A DNA stretch of 7,897 bases from Ignavibacteriales bacterium (GCA_016929735.1 JAFGID010000303.1:1-7897); one strand, 5' to 3'. Counted from the stretch's first letter, positions 1-6,086 are shown. The notes: generated by a model not told the origin, from the letters alone. Made by a program: numbers and translations.

Positions 1-43
1 ATTTGTTTTGTTATTTTTGATTGTCAAATTATTAGTTTTTATT

Positions 44-778
44 GTGAACAATTATAAATTAACAATTCAATACGACGGAACGGATTTTGCTGGTTGGCAG
101 ATTCAAAAGAATGCTCCGACAATTCAGCAAACTATTGTTGATGCAATTCAAATTATTCTAAAGGAAAATGTAAATTTAATTGGTTCTGGTAGGACTGATG
201 CCGGAGTTCATGCACTCGGACAAGTTGCAAATTTCAAAACTGAAAACGCTCTTGATATTCGTTCGTTTCAATATTCTTTAAATTCACTCTTGCCTGAGAG
301 CATTTCCATTCTTAATATGGAAAAAGTTGATGATAATTTTAATGCTCGCTATTCCGCTAAAAGCCGAAATTATTTTTATTTTATCAATTCAATTAAGTCT
401 CCTTTTTATCAAAAATATTCTATGTTTGACAAACAGAGTGAAAAAATTAATGTCGACCAATTAAATGTGCTGAGTAAAATCTTACTAGGAGAAAAGGATT
501 TCACGTCATTTTCAAAGAAGGACGAGGAAAAAGAAAATAAAAATTGCATAATCATTAAAACACATTGGCGTAGAAGTGGCTCATTTTTAATGTTCTATAT
601 CGAAGCAAATAGATTTTTACATGGAATGGTAAGAAGCATAGTAGGTACATTGCTGCAGATTGTAAAAGAAAACAAAAACAAAGAAGATTTGACGAATATT
701 TTAAACTCAAAAAATCGTGAGAATGCAGGAATGTCGGTTTCACCCAAAGGTTTATTTCTTTATAAAGTGAAATATTAA
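44..778 (+). CDS. truA: tRNA pseudouridine(38-40) synthase TruA
   Basis: TruA converts uridines 38-40 in the anticodon stem-loop of many tRNAs to pseudouridine in the cytoplasm. The visible family features, numbered from the GTG at 44, are the N-terminal YDGTDFAGWQ block (residues 10-19), the catalytic block GSGRTDAGVHA with the nucleophilic Asp at residue 52, the FNARYSAKSRNYFYFI segment with the conserved Tyr near 110, RFLHGMVRSIVGTLLQI near 190-206, and the C-terminal AGMSVSPKGLFLYKVKY. The resulting 244 residues match the usual length. The frame stays open to the left edge and TTG codons occur at 8 and 17, but starting there would add a hydrophobic leader not expected in TruA, so GTG at 44 is preferred. 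No Shine-Dalgarno sequence precedes it, so the start is less certain than the function. The gene is followed by a 136-base gap before the reductase gene. Confidence 0.94.
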   Translation: MNNYKLTIQYDGTDFAGWQIQKNAPTIQQTIVDAIQIILKENVNLIGSGRTDAGVHALGQVANFKTENALDIRSFQYSLNSLLPESISILNMEKVDDNFNARYSAKSRNYFYFINSIKSPFYQKYSMFDKQSEKINVDQLNVLSKILLGEKDFTSFSKKDEEKENKNCIIIKTHWRRSGSFLMFYIEANRFLHGMVRSIVGTLLQIVKENKNKEDLTNILNSKNRENAGMSVSPKGLFLYKVKY

Positions 779-832
779 AGTAATTTATGAATTGATTATA
801 ATATTTTGTTTTTGATTTGTTTTTTGAAATTT

Positions 833-886
833 ATGACATGGTCATGCCTTTGGCGTTTGTAATTTATTATTTGGGTTTTGTAATTT
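833..886. promoter_or_regulatory. Palindrome and 21-base-spaced direct repeat before the reductase gene
   Basis: The gap between truA and the reductase gene holds two small structures. ATGAC-ATG-GTCAT (833-845) is a perfect inverted repeat with five-base arms. TTTGTAATTT occurs twice, at 856-865 and 877-886, offset by 21 bases, about two helical turns. Both lie 29-82 bases upstream of the ATG at 915, where operators or promoter elements would be expected. A short GCC-TTT-GGC hairpin (846-854) followed by T-rich sequence could instead help end the truA transcript. No exact TAnnTTTG box was found here. The region is very T-rich, so chance similarity is a real possibility. Confidence 0.25.
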
Positions 887-914
887 GTATTTATTAAAAT
901 ATGTGAGGTGTTAA

Positions 915-1670
915 ATGCTCGATTTCCGAAATAGAAATGTATTAATTACTGGTGGCACAAGAGGTATTGGTGCTGCTTGTGTGAAATTATTTTATCAAGT
1001 AAATGCAAATGTTGCATTTACCTTCAAAACTCAAAAGGAAATCGCTAAGAAAATTTCAAACGAATGTGTTGGTAAAGGGAAAAGTATTTATCGTCAAGTT
1101 GATGTTAGTAGCGAACAGGAAATAAATTATGCTGTTGGACATTTTATTAAGGAATTAGGAACGATTGATGTTTTAGTCAATAATGCAGGAATTTGGGAAT
1201 ATGGAGCAGCAGATAATATGAGCTTAGAAAATTGGGAAAGAACGATTAAGATTAATTTGACAAGTATGTTTATATTTACAAAAGCAGTTTTACCACAAAT
1301 GATAAAAAACAATTACGGTAAAATAATTAATGTATCTTCAACAGCGGGACAGAGAGGAGAGGCGTTTCATTCTCATTATGCGGCATCTAAAGGTGGAATG
1401 ATTTCTTATACAAAATCTCTTGCTGCTGAATTCGGAAAATATAATATAAATACAAATTGCGTTGCACCTGGATGGGTGAATACAGATATGTGTACAGAAG
1501 TATTTAGTGATTTAAGTTATAAGGAAAAAGTAAGAAAAGATATTCCAATCAGAAGAATTGCAACGGCTGAAGACATTGCCGGACCCATTGTATTTCTTGC
1601 TTCTGATTTGGCAAGACATATAAATGGTGAGATTGTAAATGTTAATGGTGGTAGCGTGTTATGCGGATAA
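915..1670 (+). CDS. SDR-family oxidoreductase, FabG-like (3-oxoacyl-ACP reductase type)
   Basis: This is a 251-residue classical short-chain dehydrogenase/reductase, predicted to be a cytoplasmic NAD(P)(H)-dependent oxidoreductase with a Rossmann fold. The visible motifs are the nucleotide-binding TGGTRGIG (residues 12-19), Asp63 in VDVSS, NNAG (89-92), Asn114, the catalytic Ser142 in NVSS, YAASK with Tyr155 and Lys159, PG (185-186) after the sixth strand, and a C-terminal NGEIVNVNGG. The Ser-to-Tyr spacing of 13 is as in E. coli FabG, and Arg16 in the glycine-rich loop favours NADPH. The two arginines recalled as the E. coli FabG contacts with acyl carrier protein align here with Asn133 and Lys175, so a role in fatty acid synthesis is not assured; other alcohol or sugar substrates are possible. 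GAGGTG at 905-910 gives a good ribosome binding site. The next gene is 48 bases downstream and may be co-transcribed. Confidence 0.9.
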   Translation: MLDFRNRNVLITGGTRGIGAACVKLFYQVNANVAFTFKTQKEIAKKISNECVGKGKSIYRQVDVSSEQEINYAVGHFIKELGTIDVLVNNAGIWEYGAADNMSLENWERTIKINLTSMFIFTKAVLPQMIKNNYGKIINVSSTAGQRGEAFHSHYAASKGGMISYTKSLAAEFGKYNINTNCVAPGWVNTDMCTEVFSDLSYKEKVRKDIPIRRIATAEDIAGPIVFLASDLARHINGEIVNVNGGSVLCG

Positions 1671-1681
1671 TTTTTTTTCAC

Positions 1682-1705
1682 CGCAAAGTCGCCGAGACGC
1701 GGAGA
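1682..1705 (+). repeat. Triple octamer repeat (CGCnnAGn units) between genes
   Basis: Three contiguous octamers, CGCAAAGT, CGCCGAGA and CGCGGAGA, fit the consensus CGCnnAGn. They sit in the 48-base gap between the reductase and beta-barrel genes and are strikingly GC-rich compared with the surroundings. Very similar intergenic strings (CACCGCAAAGACGC-type) are, from memory, scattered through many environmental bacterial genomes, so this is probably one copy of a dispersed repeat. The last unit contains GGAGA, but at 13 bases from the next ATG it is far for a ribosome binding site. Confidence 0.6.
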
Positions 1706-1718
1706 TAAATTTTAGAAT

Positions 1719-2315
1719 ATGATAAGTAGAACAATTAAAATATTTTTACTATTATTCTTAACTACGATAATAAATGCACAACTAATCAAATTTGGCAGTG
1801 CCAAGGGATTATTTATGGATATTGGTGTTGGGGCGAGAGTGCCGGTTGGCGATAATTCAATTATGGAAAATCTTGGTACAGGTGTTCAAATAACTTTTTC
1901 ATATTCTGATAATAATTTCCTTCCAATATTTATTTATGGTTCAATAGGACACCAACATAATCCCGGACGCCAAAACCTGTATGGCGGTTCTGATTATTCA
2001 TCTTATTCAGTTAATCAGATTTACATAAATGCCGGTGTAAGATATTATTTCTCACCTTTAGTTGAGAGCGTTGTCCTTCTGATGCCGATTATTGAGGGTG
2101 GTATCAACTGGGGTTATTTTATTAAGCAACACGAATTCAAATTAGACAGATACCGCGATGATTATATAGAAGAAACACAAAAATTCGGTTTTCATATTGG
2201 TGGAGGCTTCTCAATGTTCTTACTTGATGTTGTTGTTTATTATAATCATTACTATAACAATGAATATATTTCTTTTGACTTGCGTGTACGAATTCCGATA
2301 TATGTTTCAATTTAA
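1719..2315 (+). CDS. Secreted small outer-membrane beta-barrel-like protein
   Basis: This 198-residue protein of unknown function begins with a clear Sec signal peptide: basic MISRTIK, then a hydrophobic core, with likely cleavage after INA at residue 20. The mature part is dominated by alternating polar/hydrophobic stretches typical of transmembrane beta-strands, for example GLFMDIGVGARVPV (30-43), GVQITFSYS (55-63), FLPIFIYGSIG (67-77), NQIYINAGVRYYF (99-111), MPIIEGGINWGYF (122-134), FGFHIGGGFSMFL (156-168), DVVVYYNHYY (170-179) and YISFDLRVRIPIYV (183-196). That makes about eight strands, the size of an OmpA- or OmpW-like eight-stranded barrel. There are no cysteines, and the extracellular-type loops are rich in Asp, Asn, Tyr and Gly. 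It ends in Ile, not the Phe often seen in barrels. Location in the outer membrane is an inference; the cargo or partner is unknown. It probably shares a transcript with the upstream reductase gene. Confidence 0.8.
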   Translation: MISRTIKIFLLLFLTTIINAQLIKFGSAKGLFMDIGVGARVPVGDNSIMENLGTGVQITFSYSDNNFLPIFIYGSIGHQHNPGRQNLYGGSDYSSYSVNQIYINAGVRYYFSPLVESVVLLMPIIEGGINWGYFIKQHEFKLDRYRDDYIEETQKFGFHIGGGFSMFLLDVVVYYNHYYNNEYISFDLRVRIPIYVSI

Positions 2316-2372
2316 AAATAGAACAATTAAATACATAATTGATGTTCACTATTTGAATAATATATTATTGCA

Positions 2373-2462
2373 GTCATTCTGAGCGGAGCGAAGAATCTAA
2401 TTAAAGCGAATTATTAAATTTAATCATTAGGTCTTTTGTCGCTTGACTTCTCAAAATGGCAA
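2373..2462. repeat. Degenerate inverted-repeat intergenic element
   Basis: The left arm (2373-2398) begins GTCATTCTGAGCGGAGCGA and ends AGAATCT. The right arm (about 2430-2462), read on the - strand, starts GCCATTTTGAG and contains AAGCGA, so it matches the left arm imperfectly (CATTyTGAG, then AGCGA). About 30 AT-rich bases separate the arms. The left arm closely resembles a dispersed intergenic element that I recall from many Bacteroidota and related genomes, usually flanked by the complementary AGATTCTTCGCT...CAGAATGAC. No coding capacity is visible, so it would be a non-autonomous MITE- or REP-like element, or a decayed hairpin acting in the transcript. It fills most of the 204-base gap between the beta-barrel and deacetylase-like genes. 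Confidence 0.6.
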
Positions 2463-2519
2463 CGTGTTAATTTTCTGAAGATTTGGAATAATTGAGTAAT
2501 ATTAAATTAAATTATCGAA

Positions 2520-3500
2520 ATGAAAATCCTAAAAGTCATTTACATTTTATTTGGAGTTTGCTTTTTCTTACTTCTTGTGATAGTTGCACTTGATATTTTC
2601 AAGGATGACAATACAGCTTCAAAAAATCAGGTTAGAAAAAGCGAAATTGAAAAAGTTGTTCTTAAAAAATTGGATGAATACGGTATTCAAGAAAATTGGA
2701 TTGACAAGGTATATTTTTCCAACCCGGATTTTGATTCGCTTGATTGTGTTTTCAAAATAAAAATGCCGGAGGATGTGATCGTTCCAATATTTCTCAATGA
2801 CCTGAATAAAGAATTTTATAAGAAAAATGTTAACATTATTTCTGAAGAAAAAAAAAGTATAACAACATTAAAAATATATTCAAACAACATTCTAAAATTC
2901 CAATCGAATTTAACTTATGATAAATCCATAGCAAGGATAAAAAACGTCATAGCTCTTATTGTTTATGGAATAGAAAATTTGTCAGAGAGCGAAAGAGAGA
3001 TTTTTTTAAATGTTGCTTTCCCTGTTTCGTTTATTTTGCTCCCATCCGTATTATCGGAAACAATCGTTCCGCAAATTAAACTTGCTGATAAAGAATATTT
3101 GATAATAATTAATGATGATATCAAAGATGCAAAATATTCTCTTGCGAGTGACTACGAACCCGATATGCTCAGAAAATCAATAAGCAACATTAAACAGACA
3201 TTCAGAGGAAGCACAGGATTTTTAATTGACGAAAAATCAAAATTATATAATTCGTCTTTTTATAATTTTCTACGGGACGAATTCAAGAAAGCGGAAATAA
3301 CATTAAAATCAAATTCGATTTATATAACACTTCCTTCAAACGACAAAGATGAGTTGCTTTCAATATTTAAATTTCATTCTTATAATTCTGATGGCAAGAA
3401 AACATTTTATTTATCAACAGATGATTTGAATATTTTATTGGATGAAATCGAAAAATATAAAAAGAAAGGAAATTTAGTAGTCCTGCCATCTCAGATATAA
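2520..3500 (+). CDS. Membrane-anchored divergent polysaccharide deacetylase-like (YibQ-like) protein, probable pseudoenzyme
   Basis: This 326-residue protein has one N-terminal membrane segment (about residues 5-26) with no obvious cleavage site, so it is probably anchored with the rest outside the cytoplasm. Residues 40-135 form a mixed alpha/beta region (KLDEYGIQENWIDK, then MPEDVIVPIFLNDLNKEFY and TTLKIYSNN). From about 141 the pattern recalls divergent polysaccharide deacetylase (YibQ, NodB-like fold) proteins: a first strand IALIVYGI, FPVSFILLPS (167-176) in place of the usual ITFSILPG, a strand EYLIIIND, FRGSTGFLIDEKS (228-240) in place of the GAVGVNNHMGS block, and a final GNLVVLPSQI resembling GIELVPLSEL. 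The Asp-Asp after strand one, the His of the HLPM block and the His of NNHMGS are all absent, so metal-dependent catalysis looks lost. Family assignment is by eye. There is no Shine-Dalgarno sequence, only an A-rich leader; the gene stands alone on its strand. Confidence 0.6.
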   Translation: MKILKVIYILFGVCFFLLLVIVALDIFKDDNTASKNQVRKSEIEKVVLKKLDEYGIQENWIDKVYFSNPDFDSLDCVFKIKMPEDVIVPIFLNDLNKEFYKKNVNIISEEKKSITTLKIYSNNILKFQSNLTYDKSIARIKNVIALIVYGIENLSESEREIFLNVAFPVSFILLPSVLSETIVPQIKLADKEYLIIINDDIKDAKYSLASDYEPDMLRKSISNIKQTFRGSTGFLIDEKSKLYNSSFYNFLRDEFKKAEITLKSNSIYITLPSNDKDELLSIFKFHSYNSDGKKTFYLSTDDLNILLDEIEKYKKKGNLVVLPSQI

Positions 3501-3526
3501 AAAAACCGACCACATTGTGATCGGTT
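3499..3526 (-). terminator. Intrinsic terminator of the 62-residue gene
   Basis: AACCGACCAC (3504-3513) and GTGATCGGTT (3517-3526) form a ten-position stem with one C/A mismatch around a three-base ATT loop. Read on the - strand, the stem runs directly into a T tract (complement of the A run 3499-3505), the classic Rho-independent arrangement, 20 bases after the stop of the - strand gene at 3547. On the + strand the stem is followed by AAAAC, not T residues, so it would serve the deacetylase-like gene poorly even though it abuts its stop codon. Confidence 0.85.
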
Positions 3527-3546
3527 AAAACTTCTTCAGTTCACTT

Positions 3547-3735
3547 TTAATCCTGCTTCTCGTTTTTCTTCTCATGTTTTTCAACAAACTGCTTAATTTC
3601 ATCAAGATATAGAAGGATAGCGCGTGCTTTAGATACACCAAAAGTAAATGGATATTGCTCGCCGGGACCGGGATAAATTGTCAATATTGGTTTTTCCATA
3701 TAGGTTCCTTCTTTTGCGGGTATTTTCTCGGGCAT
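3547..3735 (-). CDS. Small protein of unknown function (62 residues)
   Basis: I do not recognise this protein. It has an N-terminal segment rich in Pro, Gly and Tyr (KPILTIYPGPGEQYPFTFG, residues 15-33), then a probable amphipathic helix (about 34-54, SKARAILLYLDEIKQFVEKH) and a highly charged Lys/Glu tail. There is no signal peptide, membrane segment or cysteine, so it is probably cytoplasmic and soluble. Expression signals strongly support a real gene: AGGAGG at ideal spacing before the ATG and an intrinsic terminator just after the stop. It is transcribed in the same direction as the downstream-lying channel gene but separated from it by 262 bases, so it looks like a single-gene unit. The compact helix-plus-charged-tail build would suit a binding or adaptor protein, but that is speculation. 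Confidence 0.8.
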   Translation of the reverse strand: MPEKIPAKEGTYMEKPILTIYPGPGEQYPFTFGVSKARAILLYLDEIKQFVEKHEKKNEKQD

Positions 3736-3740
3736 TTTAT

Positions 3741-3747
3741 TCCTCCT
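3741..3747 (-). promoter_or_regulatory. Strong Shine-Dalgarno site of the 62-residue gene
   Basis: On the - strand this reads AGGAGGA, five bases before the ATG at 3735. It is the strongest ribosome binding site in the window and fixes the start over the internal Met13. Most other genes here have weaker or no such site. Confidence 0.85.
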
Positions 3748-3770
3748 GTTTTAATAATTGTTCTTTGATT

Positions 3771-3783
3771 TTCAGGTACTGAA
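3771..3783. promoter_or_regulatory. 13-base palindrome upstream of the 62-residue gene
   Basis: TTCAG-GTA-CTGAA is a perfect inverted repeat with five-base arms, centred 42 bases upstream of the start of the - strand gene. It could be an operator or, if transcribed, a small 5' leader hairpin. The rest of the 262-base gap (3736-3997) is extremely AT-rich. A loose -35/-10 pair on the - strand (TTGCCA, complement of 3863-3868, then TATTTT 17 bases on) is possible but has mismatches. No protein-coding potential was seen there. Confidence 0.3.
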
Positions 3784-3959
3784 GATTAAGCGAATCCTAT
3801 AAAAAATCAAATAATTTTATAAATATTATTTATATATATTTAAAATATTAAAAGATTTTATGTTTGGCAATAAGAAAAATCAAAATATTTAATTTTTTTA
3901 ACAAAAATGTGTGCTAATTATCATTTTATGGCGTTAAAAATTGTATAATTTATCAAATT

Positions 3960-3969
3960 TCAGAATGAC
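3960..3969. repeat. Possible fragment of the inverted-repeat intergenic element
   Basis: TCAGAATGAC is the exact reverse complement of GTCATTCTGA, the outer ten bases of the repeat arm at 2373. It lies 29 bases beyond the stop of the ion channel gene. Ten bases can match by chance, but the intergenic position and identity to the outermost end fit a decayed copy. A short TGATT-TTG-AATCA hairpin follows at 3975-3987 and is too AT-rich to count as a terminator. Confidence 0.3.
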
Positions 3970-3997
3970 GAGCCTGATTTTGAATCAAACATCTATT

Positions 3998-5908
3998 CTA
4001 ATCTTCTGCCATCATAATGATTCTATCGTTCTCTGAAAAGATAACTTTATCGGACTTCTTAGGGTTTACTTTTATCCCGTAACTTCTATTAACATCGTGA
4101 GCATCTTTTGCAATCCTGTATCCAAAAGCAACTTCACCTTTTAATCTTGCACTTTGAACAACTGTGTAAAAATTGATGGGTTTATTTAATTCAATGTAAT
4201 TATTTGCCGGTTTAATATAAATCTCAGAACCATCAGAATCGAAAATGTCTTCAAATACTTTCATTAATTTTTTATTCTCGGATATCTGGCTTAGCAATAA
4301 ACTTATTAGTTTATCACTAACTATAAAATCATCGGCTTTTGTTACTTCGGCCAATTCGCGATTTTTAATATCGAGCATCTCGCTTACTATATTTAAATCC
4401 TTTCCTGTCTGTTCAGAAATTTGTCTTAAGTGTAGTAGCGTTATCAAAGTTTTTGAGTCGGCTCTTTGATTATCGAGTTCGTTACAATAACTAAGTACAA
4501 TTATATGGTCATAATTTGTTACTTTTACTGCATGTATTACCTTGCTACTAGTTGAATCATCTTTTTGATAAGAAACTGATAAATTAGAAAAACTTTTTTT
4601 TATTTTATTGATTTCTGCTTCAGCACAATCTGTATGTGCAATTATTTTTACTGAAGAACCCCTCTTTACATAATTATTCATTTCTTTTAAAATTCTTTTC
4701 CCAATAAAATTCCATCCAAGTATTAAAGTTTTTTTGGGATAAATTTTTCGGTTATTAACTGCTCTTATAGCGTTTTTATCAATATCAATTTTGTCTTCAT
4801 TTGAAAGTATCAGAGTGTCATCATCTTTAGAGACAGCAATTACTTTTGAACCGGTTTCGTAAATAGTGTCCATAGGAGGATTAATTTTTACTGTTCCATC
4901 ACTTAGTTCCATTCCGATTACCGAACTTGTTTCATACAGTAATAAAGATTCTACAAAAGTTTTTCCCTCAAGCTCTTTCTCTTGATTGAAATATATTTCA
5001 TCTCCATCAAAGTCCATCAATTCCTGATAAACAACACTTAATCCGGATTGCCTGCAGGTTTGTACCATAATTCTTGCGATAATATCATCTTTGAGGAGCA
5101 GTTCTATTTCGTTTCCACCAACCATCTTTGCAACATCAAGATTACGCTCCTCCTTGATTTCCGCTACAATGTTATATGGTTCAGATTTTCTGTCAGAACT
5201 ATTCGTAATTGCTAAAATAGTCTTGATAATTTCTGCATCATCAGATTCGTTTTCTTTGTCTTGCGATAAAATTATTATTGATTTGGCTCCATTTGGATTA
5301 ACGATTTTTAAATCATTAACATCATTTGGATTACCATTTCTGCAAATTACTTTTGTGTTGTTCAAATTTTTAATTTGGCTTTTTATTTCATCTTCCATTT
5401 CGACTTTATCTTTTTCAGATAAAATCACAACTCTTGGCTTTTTCTGATTCTCGTTCGCGATACTCAATTCAGATAAAATCGTAAAAACTTTTGAATTCCA
5501 ACCAAGAATTAATGTGTGTCCGCTCTCAAACACGAAGCTTCTTCCTTTTCTTAGTTCATCAATTTTGTTTTCAATACCACTCGAAATAACACCTATAAGC
5601 GTTGAAACAATAAATATTCCTCCTAGTGTAACGGCAAGCATCGTTATTCTAAATCCCCAACCAACGTCACCCCCCATCGTTCCGGGGTCAAGTGTTCTCA
5701 TTAAACTTCCCCAAATGCTTTCGATGAATCCAAGCTCTGATTCACTATCAGCAGGTTTAATGCTAAGGATTATTATTACCAAAGCGGCAACAACAATTAA
5801 CAATACTGATAAAATCCCCAGCCAGACAATTAGTGCCGGTGTTCCTTTTGACATTGTATTGTCAAAAGCATATCTGAGTTTTTGTTTAAAAGATTTCTTT
5901 GTTTTCAT
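3998..5908 (-). CDS. CASTOR/POLLUX-type ion channel with two RCK-like regions
   Basis: This is a predicted inner-membrane cation channel of 636 residues, related to the plant CASTOR/POLLUX (DMI1) proteins and their bacterial relatives. Numbered from the ATG at 5908, it has a hydrophobic segment (about 23-49), a pore-loop-like IWGSLMRTLDPGTMGGD (65-81), a second segment (about 85-110) followed by ISSGIENKIDELRKGR, then a nucleotide-binding-type RCK region opening with HTLILGWN (131-138) and containing ILSEKDKVEMED, KVICRNGNP and GAKSIIILSQD. A second RCK region opens with KTLILGWN (393-400). The GWN signature and order of blocks match the CASTOR family closely, while the TVGYG filter of ordinary potassium channels is absent. 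The frame is open up to 6064, but the extra 52 residues are Lys/Phe/Ser-rich, would overlap the purL promoter element, and precede a typical MKTKKSFKQKLR start, so 5908 is preferred. Ion selectivity and ligand cannot be read from the sequence. Confidence 0.88.
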   Translation of the reverse strand: MKTKKSFKQKLRYAFDNTMSKGTPALIVWLGILSVLLIVVAALVIIILSIKPADSESELGFIESIWGSLMRTLDPGTMGGDVGWGFRITMLAVTLGGIFIVSTLIGVISSGIENKIDELRKGRSFVFESGHTLILGWNSKVFTILSELSIANENQKKPRVVILSEKDKVEMEDEIKSQIKNLNNTKVICRNGNPNDVNDLKIVNPNGAKSIIILSQDKENESDDAEIIKTILAITNSSDRKSEPYNIVAEIKEERNLDVAKMVGGNEIELLLKDDIIARIMVQTCRQSGLSVVYQELMDFDGDEIYFNQEKELEGKTFVESLLLYETSSVIGMELSDGTVKINPPMDTIYETGSKVIAVSKDDDTLILSNEDKIDIDKNAIRAVNNRKIYPKKTLILGWNFIGKRILKEMNNYVKRGSSVKIIAHTDCAEAEINKIKKSFSNLSVSYQKDDSTSSKVIHAVKVTNYDHIIVLSYCNELDNQRADSKTLITLLHLRQISEQTGKDLNIVSEMLDIKNRELAEVTKADDFIVSDKLISLLLSQISENKKLMKVFEDIFDSDGSEIYIKPANNYIELNKPINFYTVVQSARLKGEVAFGYRIAKDAHDVNRSYGIKVNPKKSDKVIFSENDRIIMMAED

Positions 5909-6049
5909 TGTTTGCTCGGACTTGGTTTTAGAAATTATTTCAAATAATTTAAAATCTTGGATTTCAAAATAAGAAAAATATAAAAAAGAATTTCGGATAT
6001 ATTTTTTTGCTTTTCGACTATGAAATTTCTTAGAGTTAAGATTAAGTTT

Positions 6050-6057
6050 TATATTTG
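6050..6057 (+). promoter_or_regulatory. Bacteroidota-type -7 promoter element of purL
   Basis: TATATTTG matches the TAnnTTTG -7 consensus of Bacteroidota primary sigma factors exactly and lies 29 bases before the purL ATG, implying a leader of roughly 20-25 bases. A clear TTTG -33 partner was not found at the usual spacing. The element overlaps the palindrome TTTGCAAA (6054-6061). The divergent channel gene starts at 5908, so the 178 bases 5909-6086 serve both genes; no equally good element was seen for the channel gene. Confidence 0.6.
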
Positions 6058-6086
6058 CAAACAAAATTTGTAATTAAGGAAAGAAA

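Noticed and set aside
555..743. Open frame on the - strand inside truA
   Set aside because: It is antisense to a clearly conserved gene, has no ribosome binding site and shows no recognisable motif.
2137..2382. Overlapping frames on both strands at the end of the beta-barrel gene
   Set aside because: They lie largely within the coding region of the beta-barrel protein; one runs into the intergenic repeat. Composition is low-complexity and no start signals are seen.
3736..3997. Possible small RNA or extra gene in the AT-rich gap before the 62-residue gene
   Set aside because: The gap is mostly A/T runs with no stable hairpin, no coding frame with a start signal and no recognisable RNA motif.
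4245..5972. Several + strand open frames opposite the ion channel gene
   Set aside because: They are Ser/Ile/Leu-rich mirror frames of a strongly supported conserved gene, without ribosome binding sites.
6054..6071. Palindromes TTTGCAAA and ACAAAATTTGT upstream of purL as a purine-responsive operator
   Set aside because: They are short, AT-rich and overlap the -7 element, so chance is likely. They do not resemble the PurR or PurBox sequences that I know.
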